Positions 1 to 8,641 of a DNA stretch of 64,000 bases are shown piece after piece. The position numbers and the translations under genes were made by a program. Under the pieces are notes generated by a model, which saw only the letters and a list, made by a program, of their open reading frames with translations, was not told the DNA's origin and did not search any database. Location of the stretch: contig JALOPI010000024.1 of assembly GCA_025453975.1 (NCBI GenBank), forward strand, positions 24,561 through 88,560, in the 5' to 3' direction. Position 1 is the stretch's first letter. Each line of letters opens with the position of its first letter. The stretch is from Syntrophobacteraceae bacterium (GTDB lineage: Bacteria > Desulfobacterota > Syntrophobacteria > Syntrophobacterales > Syntrophobacteraceae).

Positions 1-198
1 CCACTGCAACAGCTCGTCTCGAAAAGTTGGGTCGCTCATTTGAAGGCCGTCGGCGACGATGACATCCACTCCGTGCTCCACGGATGGGTGAATGGAGGCC
101 GATGGGGGACCGACGATCTCCACGTCGTCGCCGAGCCGCGCGGCCTGGGCCAGTGTCTCCTTGAGACGATTCCGCGGATCCAGGGCCAGGATCCTCAT
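1..198 (-). CDS. Receiver-like regulator, N-terminal part (runs off the window)
   Basis: The first 66 residues of a minus-strand gene, open to the window edge. The ATG overlaps the stop of the upstream NrtA/NasS-like gene in an ATGA arrangement and has a GGAAGGAGGG ribosome site, so it is translationally coupled to that gene. The fragment begins MRILALDP and later has a hydrophobic strand ending VDVIVADG, which resembles the first half of a CheY-like receiver or pseudo-receiver. NrtA-like sensor proteins are commonly paired with ANTAR antiterminators (NasS-NasT), and a NasT/AmiR-type protein would fit here. The ANTAR part would lie outside the window, so this is inference. It could also be another small regulator. 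Confidence 0.55.
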   Translation of the reverse strand, partial: MRILALDPRNRLKETLAQAARLGDDVEIVGPPSASIHPSVEHGVDVIVADGLQMSDPTFRDELLQW

Positions 199-1247
199 GG
201 ACCCTCCTTCCGGCAGATTGCCGTAAGATCCGTTGGTGGAGGTGTGATCCGCGCAACGGCTTCCAGGGCAAATCGGTCGTCCAGCATCGCTCCCGCGTCC
301 AGATCCTGCCGGGTCAGGCCGGCCCGGGTCATTTCACCGGCGATCAGCTGGACATCTTTCAAGGAGGGGACTGGCAGGTCAAAACGGAAACGGTTCGGAG
401 ACTGAGTGAAGGTATACCGGACGAGCCCGGCGGATTGTGCCCAGGAATCCGCCAGCAGGGCGATGGCTTCGTCCGGATGTCCCTGGGCCCACACCCCCGC
501 CCGGACAGCCGCCGAAACGAGCCGGCTCACCCGCTCGGGGTGCGATCGAATCAGCTCATCGCGCACGATCATGAGGTTGCAGATGAATTCCGGCCAGATC
601 TGCTCCACGTCCATCAGTCTCCTTCCCAGGCCGCTCTGGACGGAGCGGCTGGCGAAGGGCTCGCCCACGAAATACCCGTCGATGCTTCCCGTGGCGAGTG
701 CCGCTGGCATGTCCGGCGGCGGAATCTCGATCAGCTGCACCGACGACTCGCCAAGGCCCGTTTCCCGCAAATAGCGTCTCAGGGCCAGCAGATGTCCCGA
801 GTAACGGATGGGGACGGCCACCTTCTTGCCCACCAGCTCCCTCATGCTCTGAATGGGGCTGTCGCTTCCGACCACCAGGGTGCTCTCGTGGCGAGTACCG
901 ATGTAGACGATCTTCAGCGGCACCCCCTCCTGGTGAAGAGCCAGAGCCAGGGGGGCGATGATGAAAGCCACCTCGATGTGGCCCGCCCGAAAGGCTTCGG
1001 CCATCTCGGCGAAGGACGAAAACTTGATGGACTCGAAACGAAGGTCCGACTGCCTGGAGGCGCGGTCGACGAGGGGCGCCGCCAGATTGGCGATGACGGG
1101 CATATATCCCATTCGAACCGTGGTGCCAGGGTCCGCGGGCTCGTGGTTTAGAAGACCATGAAGCGTACTGATGACGATGAGCCAGAGTACGGAAAGCGCG
1201 ACGATCCGGGCGCCCGGTGGAATCGTTTCCCGAGGATTCTTCATCAT
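195..1247 (-). CDS. NrtA/SsuA/NMT1-like substrate-binding or sensor protein
   Basis: About 350 residues with the NMT1/THI5-like (NrtA, SsuA, TauA) periplasmic-binding fold: an early VRMGYMPVIANLA strand-turn, then a central GSIDGYFVGEPFA segment typical of the family. The start chosen is the ATG that overlaps the stop of the ATPase gene, giving a hydrophobic N-terminal segment (about residues 13-27) that could be a signal anchor. It lies last but one in the hybrid ABC operon and is coupled to a receiver-like gene. It may be the binding protein for the Ssu/Tau-like permease, or a NasS-like sensor. The ligand cannot be told from sequence; sulfonate, nitrate and related small molecules are family possibilities. 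Confidence 0.8.
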   Translation of the reverse strand: MMKNPRETIPPGARIVALSVLWLIVISTLHGLLNHEPADPGTTVRMGYMPVIANLAAPLVDRASRQSDLRFESIKFSSFAEMAEAFRAGHIEVAFIIAPLALALHQEGVPLKIVYIGTRHESTLVVGSDSPIQSMRELVGKKVAVPIRYSGHLLALRRYLRETGLGESSVQLIEIPPPDMPAALATGSIDGYFVGEPFASRSVQSGLGRRLMDVEQIWPEFICNLMIVRDELIRSHPERVSRLVSAAVRAGVWAQGHPDEAIALLADSWAQSAGLVRYTFTQSPNRFRFDLPVPSLKDVQLIAGEMTRAGLTRQDLDAGAMLDDRFALEAVARITPPPTDLTAICRKEGP

Positions 1248-2041
1248 AGCGAGGAATGAACTCCCAGATGGTGATGGATCAGAGAGCGCAGCTCGCCGAG
1301 CTCGGGAGTCGTGAGGGTTCTGGGATGCGGAATGCGGATGGTGCGGCAGCACTTGACCTGCGCGGGGGGCTCCCCCAGGATCACCAGCCGGTTGCTCAGC
1401 TGCAGGGATTCGTCGATGTCATGGGTGACGAAAAGGATGGTCGTGCTAGGCAGCATGACGTGAAGATACAGAAGCTCCTCGCGCAGGTTGAGGCGGGTCA
1501 GCTGGTCCAGCCCGGAAAAGGGCTCGTCCATGAGAAGCACGTCGGGCTGGGCGGCCAGGGCCCGGGCGATCTCGGCTCTTTGTCGCATGCCGCCCGAGAG
1601 CATGTAGGGATAATGGTGCTCGACCCCTTCCAGGGCCACGAGCTCGAGGTATTCCCTGGCTTTGCTCAGTCGCTCGCCCTGGTTCCTGACGGCCCTCAGA
1701 GCCAGGGAAACGTTGTCGATGATGGTCAGCCAGGGAAAGAGAGCCCCTTCCTGGAAGATGAACACGTGACTGGACTGAGGCCCCTCCACTCTTTCGTCGT
1801 CAATCCAGACACTGCCCCCGTCAGGCTTCAGGAATCCCGCAATGATCTTCAGGAGTGTCGATTTGCCGCAGCCGGAATGTCCCAGAAAGGAGACGAACTC
1901 GCCGGCGTGGATTTCGAGGTCGATGTCGCTCAGGATGATTCGCTCCCCATGTTCAGCCCCATCCCGCCGCATCCATCGAGTGCCGGCGCCGTTGACATAA
2001 CGGACGGTGACCTGCTCCAGCCGGATCTTAGGCCTGCTCAA
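1244..2041 (-). CDS. ABC transporter ATPase, SsuB/TauB/NrtD type
   Basis: 265 residues with a full ATPase set: Walker A GHSGCGKST (about 54-62), Q-loop in FIFQEGALFPW, signature LSGGMRQRAEIARAL (about 148-162), Walker B VLLMDEPFSGLD and an H-loop in FVTHDID. The GALFPWLT segment after the Q-loop is typical of the nitrate/sulfonate/taurine branch. An insertion of some 15 residues (about 18-34) sits before the Walker A strand and is not usual. It overlaps the permease gene upstream by 14 bases and the NrtA-like gene downstream by 4, so the three are translationally coupled. It should power import through the adjacent permease at the inner membrane. Confidence 0.92.
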   Translation of the reverse strand: MSRPKIRLEQVTVRYVNGAGTRWMRRDGAEHGERIILSDIDLEIHAGEFVSFLGHSGCGKSTLLKIIAGFLKPDGGSVWIDDERVEGPQSSHVFIFQEGALFPWLTIIDNVSLALRAVRNQGERLSKAREYLELVALEGVEHHYPYMLSGGMRQRAEIARALAAQPDVLLMDEPFSGLDQLTRLNLREELLYLHVMLPSTTILFVTHDIDESLQLSNRLVILGEPPAQVKCCRTIRIPHPRTLTTPELGELRSLIHHHLGVHSSL

Positions 2042-2723
2042 GTCGCCACCTCACGGAATCCAATCGCTCCAGCCGGGTCATGAGGCTGTCCAGAGCCAGC
2101 CCGATGCCTCCAATGGTTAGGATCGCCACCACCACGCGATCGAGCCGAAGGGAATTGCGGGCGTCGATGACCAGGTATCCCAGACCGCTCTTGACGGCGA
2201 TCATCTCCGCCGCCACGACGACCAGCCAGGCGATGCCAAGACTCACCCGCAGGGCCAGGATGATCTGGGGAAGGACTGCGGGAAGGATGAGAAAACGAAG
2301 CCTCTCCACCGGGCCGAGCCTTAGATTCGCCGCCACCTGGAAGTACATGGGATGGATGGATGCCGAGGCTTTGATGGTGGCCATCAGCAGCGGAAAGAGG
2401 CTTCCCACGAAGATGATGAAGAGGGCGGGCCGGTCTCCTATGCCGAGCCAGAGCATGGCGAAGGGGACCCACGCCAGAGGAGAGACCGGCCTCAGGAACT
2501 GGATAACCGGATTTGCCAGGCGGTGTGCCCTGGGCACGCGACCCAGGAAGATGCCCAGGGGGACGCCCACCAGGATGGCCAGATAAAAGCCCACGGTGAC
2601 CCTGTAGAGGCTGGCCACGCCGTAGCGGATCAACGTGCCGTCGGCGGCCAGCTCCCAGAAGGCCCGCATGACTGGCCCGATGCCTGGAATATGGGGGGTG
2701 CCTTCCCAGAGGGTCCACCACAT
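2028..2723 (-). CDS. ABC transporter permease, SsuC/TauC type (short N-terminus)
   Basis: 231 residues of the BPD-type permease family, with the GxP-rich coupling helix region and a VAAEMIAVKSGLGYLVIDARN segment typical of SsuC, TauC and NrtB. The ATG has an AAGGAG site seven bases upstream; a TTG two codons earlier is possible, and an in-frame TGA closes the frame just above it. Relatives usually have a first membrane helix before the LWE motif, but this protein starts almost at that motif, so it appears to lack the first helix. It follows the LIV-type binding protein by 45 bases and overlaps the ATPase gene. Confidence 0.88.
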   Translation of the reverse strand: MWWTLWEGTPHIPGIGPVMRAFWELAADGTLIRYGVASLYRVTVGFYLAILVGVPLGIFLGRVPRAHRLANPVIQFLRPVSPLAWVPFAMLWLGIGDRPALFIIFVGSLFPLLMATIKASASIHPMYFQVAANLRLGPVERLRFLILPAVLPQIILALRVSLGIAWLVVVAAEMIAVKSGLGYLVIDARNSLRLDRVVVAILTIGGIGLALDSLMTRLERLDSVRWRLEQA

Positions 2724-2768
2724 GGACAAGCTCCTTCAGCCTCCGCTTCGGCAGGGCCGAGGCCATGG

Positions 2769-4004
2769 TCAGTTGTAGAGAGGCTCCAGCCTTACGGGGC
2801 TTTCCTCCCGGGTCTGGGCCAGGTCCTCGCCCGCGTGGGCCTCGAGGACCTCGAAAACGTCCCAGATGTCCTTCTTCCCTGCCCCTTTCCCGCGCACCAC
2901 GTAGACGCTCTGGATCGTCTGATGATCCCAGGAGCGAATGGTCTCCTCGTCCTTGAGCATCTGGAAAGTATGTCCCTCCAGGGCCCGGATGACCGCCCTG
3001 GGGTCGAAGGACTTGGACTGCTCCACGGCCCACTTGTAGAGCATGATGTTGGTGTAGGCCGTCGCCGCGCCCGAGCAGGGAGGCTTGCCATAGCGGGCCC
3101 GGTAGAGCTCCACGAACCGCTTGCCCCCCTCGAAGTTGTACTGATAAGGGATCTGCCAGTACCAGGGTACCGCTCCCAGAATGCCCTCCGTGGATTCGTC
3201 GCTGGAGCCGAGGACCATATGCATTTCCAGGTTTGGGACGACGATCTGCATGCTGTGCTTGACGCCCAGGCTCATGCACTCCTGGAGCGCCGCCATCATG
3301 TCCCTTCCAAAGAGCACCAGCACGAGCACCTCGGCCCTCTCGTCCACGGCTTTCTGAATGGCGGCCTTGTAGCGAGGCGACCCGAGGGGCTCGCCGAAGG
3401 GCATCGGCACGTCGCTGGCGCCCTGGGTGCCCGTGAGCTGCTTCATGGAGTCGCGTGTCGTCCAGCCCCAGGAATAGTCGGAGGTGATGTAGAAATACTT
3501 CTTGTGGGGAAAGCGGGTCGTGAGGTGCTTCGACAGGGCCTTGGAGGCCATCCAGGCGTTGTAGGTCTCACGGAAAGTGTATCGATGCGCATCCTTCGTG
3601 GTCAGGTCATTGGAGTAGGTCAGGGTGGCCATGAAGAGCCGGGACTGCGCCTGGCAGAGGTGGCTCACGGCAATGGCCACGGCGCTGGATGATCCCCCGG
3701 TCACCATGTCGACTCCCTCGTCGATGAACCCCCTCACATTCTTGACGGAAACGTCGGGATGGGACTGGCTGTCGGCTACGAGATAACGGATACTCCGGCC
3801 GAGAATCCCTCCCTGCTCCTCGATGTGCAGCTTGGCCAGCGCATACGCGTTGATCTGGTCCTTGCCCTGGAGGGCATAAGGACCCGTCTGCGGCACGTTG
3901 AGGCCAATGAGGACCTCCTGGTCGGTGACGCCGTGAGCCGGGGGTCCGGGAAGCCATAGACCCAGAACCACCAGCACGATAAGAGCACCTCCGAATCGAC
4001 GCAT
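2769..4004 (-). CDS. LIV-type periplasmic binding protein (Peripla_BP_6 family)
   Basis: 411 residues starting at MRRFGG, with GGAGGT eight bases upstream. A signal peptide (about 1-25, ending near PAHG) precedes a mature part with VLIGLNVPQTGPYALQGKDQ, the type I binding-protein signature seen in LivK, UrtA, FmdD and AmiC. It is the first gene of an operon whose permease and ATPase belong to the Ssu/Tau class, not the Liv class, so the usual LIV membrane partners are absent. It may feed that transporter, or act as a ligand sensor as AmiC does. The longer open frame upstream of this ATG has no signal-peptide logic and was not used. Confidence 0.88.
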   Translation of the reverse strand: MRRFGGALIVLVVLGLWLPGPPAHGVTDQEVLIGLNVPQTGPYALQGKDQINAYALAKLHIEEQGGILGRSIRYLVADSQSHPDVSVKNVRGFIDEGVDMVTGGSSSAVAIAVSHLCQAQSRLFMATLTYSNDLTTKDAHRYTFRETYNAWMASKALSKHLTTRFPHKKYFYITSDYSWGWTTRDSMKQLTGTQGASDVPMPFGEPLGSPRYKAAIQKAVDERAEVLVLVLFGRDMMAALQECMSLGVKHSMQIVVPNLEMHMVLGSSDESTEGILGAVPWYWQIPYQYNFEGGKRFVELYRARYGKPPCSGAATAYTNIMLYKWAVEQSKSFDPRAVIRALEGHTFQMLKDEETIRSWDHQTIQSVYVVRGKGAGKKDIWDVFEVLEAHAGEDLAQTREESPVRLEPLYN

Positions 4005-4460
4005 GATTTCACACCTCCGGCGAGGGACGGGGCTCCCGCTTCCAAATCCTTGCAGAGAGAGATCTCCGAATCGAGGAGGGGGATGAGGTTTCTGCAATCC
4101 GAAGCGAGCGGCCCGGGAGACTGTAAAGGTCGGCGAAACGGCCTGGAGCGGACCATGGCCTGACCGATGACGCGGAAACTGCCGTGCTGTCAAGGGATAC
4201 AATCGGGAGGGGAGGAGAGAACTTGAATGATTTCGTCTGGAGTAAGCGCCTCTTCACGATCGCCGCGGCTGCGGTCTCTTCCCGGACGAAGTGATGGATC
4301 GCTTTCGGGCTTGTCCTGCTCCATGACAACCGGATAAGAGCATCGGCGTCCTTGGCCCTCGTCCTCGGGCGGTTCCGCGCAGCTCACCCATGGCTGACGG
4401 CATGGCTCCCGTGCGCAAACGCTGTAACGCCTGGGCCTTATGGGATGGTGCAGGAGGCGC
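4005..4460. other. Intergenic region without a convincing gene
   Basis: 456 bases between the LIV-type binding-protein gene and serA, both on the minus strand. Short open frames here have no ribosome site or family features. A minus-strand TTGACA lies at 4188-4193, but no good -10 box stands at the right distance. I looked for paired hexaloop hairpins, the target of ANTAR antiterminators, and found none that convinced me. Confidence 0.6.
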
Positions 4461-6041
4461 TCAGAGCCGGACCTGCTGGACCGTCAGGATGTTGGGGTGG
4501 CTCAGGAGATCGTCCAGGGCCCGGAGGGGGGCTTCATGGTCGATGCGGATGATGGCGATGGCCCGGTCCTGGTCCGGGGTGCGGCTGAGATGCATGTTGG
4601 CGATGTTGACCTGGTGCTCGCCCAGGGTGGTACCGATGACCCCGATGGTGCCCGGCTTGTCGAGGTTCTGGACGATGAGGTTGATTCCCTCCAGCTCGGC
4701 CTCCAGCCTGTAGCTGTTGAGGCGGACCAGCCTCACTTCATCGTGCTGGAACACGGTGCCGGCAGCCGCGCCTTCCTGGTCTCCGGCCCGCACGCGGACG
4801 GAGATGAGCCCCGTGTAGCCCCGGGAGTGGGACGTGGTAGTGGTCACCAGCTCGACCTGGCGCTCTTTCAGGAGCAGCGGCGCATTGACCAGGTTCACCT
4901 TCTCGCCCAGCACGGGCTCCAAGAGACCCTTCACCACCATCTGGGTCAGGGGCTGCAGGGGAAGCTCCTGGAGCTCCGGACCGCTGTACTCGATCTCGAT
5001 GCGCTGCACGGGGGTGAAGAGCTGTCCCTGCAGCCGTCCCAGAGCTTCCGCCAGTCCCAGGTAGGGCCGGATGCGCTCGTAGTCCTTGGCGCGGATGGAG
5101 GGGAAATTCACGGCATTGCGGATGATGCCGAGCTGCAGGTAGTCCAGGATCTGGGATGCGATGGTCCGGGCCACGTTGGCCTGGGCCTGGACGCTCGACG
5201 CTCCCAGGTGGGGCGTGAAGATCACGTTCTGGAGCCGGAGGAGGGGACTCTCGGTGGGAGGCTCCTGGGCGAAGACATCCAGCGCCGCCCCGGCAACTCG
5301 CTTTTCCACCAGCGCCTCGTGGAGGGCCTCCTCGTCGATGAGCCCCCCCCGGGCGCAGTTGACGATGCGAAGGCCGGGCTTCACCTTCCGAAGGGCCTCC
5401 CGGCTGATGACATTGCGGGTTTCGGGAGTGCTGGGAGTGTGGAGGGTGATGAAATCCGACCGCTCCAGAAGCTCGTCGAGACCCACGCACTCGACCCCCA
5501 GAACCGCCGTCGCCTCGGGGATGATGTAGGGGTCATACCCGATGACTTCCATTTTGAGGCAAAGAGCCCGGTCGGCCACGATGCTCCCGATCTTCCCGAG
5601 GCCGATGATCCCGAGGGTCTGCTGGTAGAGCTCGGTTCCCGTGAAGAGCTTCTTCTCCCATCGTCCTTCCCGCATGGACTGCGTGGCCTGGGGGATGTGC
5701 CGGGCCAGGGCGAGCATCATGGCGAGCGTGTGCTCCGCCGCCGCCATGGCATTGGCTCCCGGAGTGTTCATGACGAGGATCCCCCGGCTGCTGGCCGCCT
5801 GGACATCGATGTTGTCCACCCCAGTTCCCGCGCGGCCGATCACCTTGAGCTTCGGGGCGCTCCGCAGCAGATCCTCGGTCACTTTCGTCCGGCTGCGCAC
5901 CACCATGGCATCGCAGTCGGGAAGCATCTCCCGGATCTCCTCGATGCTGGCCCCGTCGGGCGCGGCTACCTCGACGTCCCTGGCCCCCCTGAGGATCGAA
6001 AGCCCACTTTCATGCATGCCGTCGCAAACGAGTATCTTCAT
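4461..6041 (-). CDS. serA: D-3-phosphoglycerate dehydrogenase, long form with ACT domain
   Basis: 526 residues, the usual length of the long (type I) enzyme that makes 3-phosphohydroxypyruvate for serine synthesis. The substrate domain carries GRAGTGVDNID (about 69-79). The Rossmann motif GLGKIGS is at about 147-153. The catalytic Arg is in NCARGG (about 231), the Glu in FAQEP (about 260) and the His in TPHLGAS (about 278). An intervening domain follows, and a C-terminal ACT domain (about 455-526, NKPGTIG-like start LDKPGTIGVIG) gives serine feedback. It lies 73 bases after livF on the same strand and may be read from the liv promoter. Confidence 0.96.
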   Translation of the reverse strand: MKILVCDGMHESGLSILRGARDVEVAAPDGASIEEIREMLPDCDAMVVRSRTKVTEDLLRSAPKLKVIGRAGTGVDNIDVQAASSRGILVMNTPGANAMAAAEHTLAMMLALARHIPQATQSMREGRWEKKLFTGTELYQQTLGIIGLGKIGSIVADRALCLKMEVIGYDPYIIPEATAVLGVECVGLDELLERSDFITLHTPSTPETRNVISREALRKVKPGLRIVNCARGGLIDEEALHEALVEKRVAGAALDVFAQEPPTESPLLRLQNVIFTPHLGASSVQAQANVARTIASQILDYLQLGIIRNAVNFPSIRAKDYERIRPYLGLAEALGRLQGQLFTPVQRIEIEYSGPELQELPLQPLTQMVVKGLLEPVLGEKVNLVNAPLLLKERQVELVTTTTSHSRGYTGLISVRVRAGDQEGAAAGTVFQHDEVRLVRLNSYRLEAELEGINLIVQNLDKPGTIGVIGTTLGEHQVNIANMHLSRTPDQDRAIAIIRIDHEAPLRALDDLLSHPNILTVQQVRL

Positions 6042-6114
6042 GGATCATCCCTGTCGGAAAGCGGCCTCCCTCGGAGGTGCGGAGGCGCGGGGTGAGAGCC
6101 TTCATCCAGACCGG

Positions 6115-6834
6115 CTACCCGAGATAGGCCTTGCGGATCTCGGCGTCGTCGGCAAGCTCGCCGGCGGAGCCCGACATGACGATGCGGCCCGCCTCCATGA
6201 CATAGCCCCGATGCGCGTATTTCAGCGCTATGCGAGCATTCTGCTCGACCACCAGGATGGTCGTTCCCGCCTCGTTCAGCTCCTTCAGGACCCGGAAGAG
6301 CTCCTGCATGAGCAGCGGTGACAGTCCCATGGAAGGCTCGTCCAGGAGGATGAAGCGCACACCGGTCATGAACGCCCGCCCCATGGCCAGCATCTGCTGC
6401 TCCCCGCCGCTCAGGGTGTCCGCGCGCTGGCGCCTGCGGTCCGAGAGGCGCGAGAAAAGGCTGAAGACCCGATCGTAGTCGGCGGCGATGCGGTCCGCGT
6501 CCCTGCGGGCGTAGGTGGCCAGCTTCAGGTTCTCCTCCACGGTGAGGTTCCCGAAAATATGGCGCCCCTCCGGGACGAGCCCGATGCCGTGCCGTGCCAC
6601 GACCTGGTGGGCTGGGACGCCCAAAAGATCCTGGTCCTTGTGCCGGATGGATCCCCGGGTCACCTGGGGCCCTTCGGGCGGGGGAAGCCGCATGATGCTC
6701 ATGAGGGTCGTGGACTTCCCAGCGCCGTTGGCTCCGAGGAGGGCCACGATCTCCCCCTCCTCGACGAAGAAGCTCACCCCATGAAGGGCTTCCAGATTGC
6801 CGTAGCTCACATGGAGGTCATCCACCTCAAGCAA
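6115..6834 (-). CDS. livF: Branched-chain amino acid ABC transporter ATPase LivF
   Basis: 239 residues, typical for LivF. Walker A is GANGAGKST, the signature LSGGEQQMLAMGRA and Walker B ILLDEPSMGLSP; the last is diagnostic for LivF. It works with LivG as the ATPase pair on the cytoplasmic face of the LivHM channel. Its start overlaps the end of livG by 8 bases, showing tight coupling. Confidence 0.96.
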   Translation of the reverse strand: MLEVDDLHVSYGNLEALHGVSFFVEEGEIVALLGANGAGKSTTLMSIMRLPPPEGPQVTRGSIRHKDQDLLGVPAHQVVARHGIGLVPEGRHIFGNLTVEENLKLATYARRDADRIAADYDRVFSLFSRLSDRRRQRADTLSGGEQQMLAMGRAFMTGVRFILLDEPSMGLSPLLMQELFRVLKELNEAGTTILVVEQNARIALKYAHRGYVMEAGRIVMSGSAGELADDAEIRKAYLG

Positions 6835-7603
6835 GGGCCACCTCCTCGTCTCCCAGGTACGCCTGGACCACGCGCGGGTTCTGCTTCACCTCCGCCGGCG
6901 CTCCCTCGGCGATGGTCTCGCCAAAATCGAGGACCTTGATGATCTCGCACAGGTTCATGACCACCCGCATCTGGTGCTCGATGAGCCAGATGGTGAGCTT
7001 GAACTCGTCCCGAATCCATCGCACCAGCTCGATGAGCTGATCGACCTCGGTAGGGTTCATGCCCGCCGCGGGCTCGTCCAGGAGCAGGAGCTTCGGATGC
7101 AGGGAGAGGGCGCGGCCGATCTCGACCCGGCGCTGCAGGCCGTAGGGCAGGTTCTTGGGCAGCTCATCGGCGTAATGGGAGAGGCCGAGGATTTCCAGGA
7201 GCTGCCGAGCGGTCTTGCGGATGCGCCGCTCGTTCTCGATGAATCGCCGGGTGTGCAGGATGGCGCCGAGGAGGCCGTAGCCCAGATGGTAGTGCTGGGA
7301 AAGGCACAGGTTCTCAAACACCGTGAGGCTGTTCCAGAGCCGGATGTTCTGAAACGTGCGAGCCATCCCCAGTGCCGTGACCTGATGAGGACGACGGCCC
7401 GCGAGATTCTTCCCCATGAAGTGGATTTCCCCTTCGGTGGGTAGGTAAAACCCCGACACCAGGTTGAACACCGTGGTCTTTCCCGCGCCGTTGGGGCCGA
7501 TCAGCCCCATGAGCTCGCCGCCTTCCATGGTCAGGCTCAAGTTGTAGATGGCTCGAAGCCCCCCGAAGTAATGGGTGACTTCGCGGATCTCCAGCAGGGA
7601 CAT
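6827..7603 (-). CDS. livG: Branched-chain amino acid ABC transporter ATPase LivG
   Basis: 258 residues with Walker A GPNGAGKTT, the LivG-typical GMARTFQNIRLWNSLTV segment, and LLLDEPAAGMNPTE as Walker B. The signature region reads LPYGLQRRVEIGRAL instead of LSGGQ, which is normal for LivG. The gene starts directly after the livM stop with no spacer and overlaps livF. It forms the second ATPase of the importer. Confidence 0.96.
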   Translation of the reverse strand: MSLLEIREVTHYFGGLRAIYNLSLTMEGGELMGLIGPNGAGKTTVFNLVSGFYLPTEGEIHFMGKNLAGRRPHQVTALGMARTFQNIRLWNSLTVFENLCLSQHYHLGYGLLGAILHTRRFIENERRIRKTARQLLEILGLSHYADELPKNLPYGLQRRVEIGRALSLHPKLLLLDEPAAGMNPTEVDQLIELVRWIRDEFKLTIWLIEHQMRVVMNLCEIIKVLDFGETIAEGAPAEVKQNPRVVQAYLGDEEVALA

Positions 7604-8629
7604 TTAAGAGCGCCTTTCTTGGGGGGCCAGCCATCGACGGAGCTTCGGGAAGACGTCCGTGAGCTCCCGATGCCCCATGATCCCTTCGGGCCGGAAAAGC
7701 ATGAGCAGGATGAGCAGCAGGGGGATGACCACCCATTTGGCCAGCTGCAGGGGGCGGAACAGCTCGAGGATCACCGTGAATCCGATGGCGCTGAGGATGG
7801 ACCCGCTGAGGGATCCCATGCCGCCCAGGTAAACCATGACCAGGATCTCGGTGGACTTCATGATGGTGAAGGTGCCGGGATTGATGTAGCCCAGGACGTG
7901 GGCGAAGAGACCTCCCGCCACGCCTGCCATGCCCGAGGACAGCATGAAGGCGACGACCTTCATGTGCCGCGTGTCCACGCTCATGATCTCCGAGGCGATC
8001 TCGTCGTCCCGGATGGCCACGATTCCCTTGCCGTACGTCGAGGTGACGAGCCGCTGAATGACCCAGACGGTGAGGCCGACGAAAACCAGGATCCAGATGA
8101 GCACCCACGGCACATCCAGGACCTCGTTCATGGAGCTCACCACGCCGCGCATCCCCATGAAGCCACGGGCTCCGCCAATGGCCTGAATGTTCTCGATGGA
8201 GCTCTTGACGATGTAATTCACCGCGAGGGTGATGATGGCGAGATAATCCCCCCGGGTCCTGAAGGACGGGATGGCGACCAGGAGTCCCACCAGGGCGGCG
8301 CTGAGCCCCCCGATGAGGAGCGTGACCGGAAAGAGATAAAGCGCGCTCGACCCATGGAGCAGGCTGGGGCCGAAGACGGTGCTGTCGGTGAAGAGCCAGA
8401 CGTTGAGGATCGAGGTGACGTAGGCCCCCACGGCCATGAAGCCGGCGTGCCCGACGGAGAACTCCCCCATATAGCCGTTGATCAGGTTGAGGGAGGTGGA
8501 CAGGATGATGTTGATGCCCACGTACATGATGACCAGCTGCACATAGGCATTGAACATCCCGTTTTCGGCCCCCGAAACGACGGCCACGGAGAAGAAGGCA
8601 TAGAGGAGAAAGGGAATCATTCGGCGCAT
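7604..8629 (-). CDS. livM: Branched-chain amino acid ABC transporter permease LivM
   Basis: 341 residues with about eight to ten hydrophobic segments. The family segments GYMGEFSVGHAGFMAVGAY and TRGDYLAIITLAVNYIV are present, followed by the ATPase-contact part with IRDDEIASEIMSVDTRHMKV. The start at MRRMIPF has no clear ribosome site; MIPF three codons later is an alternative. It lies 12 bases after livH. It pairs with LivH to form the inner-membrane channel. Confidence 0.95.
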   Translation of the reverse strand: MRRMIPFLLYAFFSVAVVSGAENGMFNAYVQLVIMYVGINIILSTSLNLINGYMGEFSVGHAGFMAVGAYVTSILNVWLFTDSTVFGPSLLHGSSALYLFPVTLLIGGLSAALVGLLVAIPSFRTRGDYLAIITLAVNYIVKSSIENIQAIGGARGFMGMRGVVSSMNEVLDVPWVLIWILVFVGLTVWVIQRLVTSTYGKGIVAIRDDEIASEIMSVDTRHMKVVAFMLSSGMAGVAGGLFAHVLGYINPGTFTIMKSTEILVMVYLGGMGSLSGSILSAIGFTVILELFRPLQLAKWVVIPLLLILLMLFRPEGIMGHRELTDVFPKLRRWLAPQERRS

Positions 8630-8641
8630 GGCGCGGTCCCG

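Noticed and set aside
4188..4193. Minus-strand TTGACA as a -35 box for the LIV-type binding protein
   Set aside because: No good -10 box lies 16-18 bases further on; the bases there are GC-rich.
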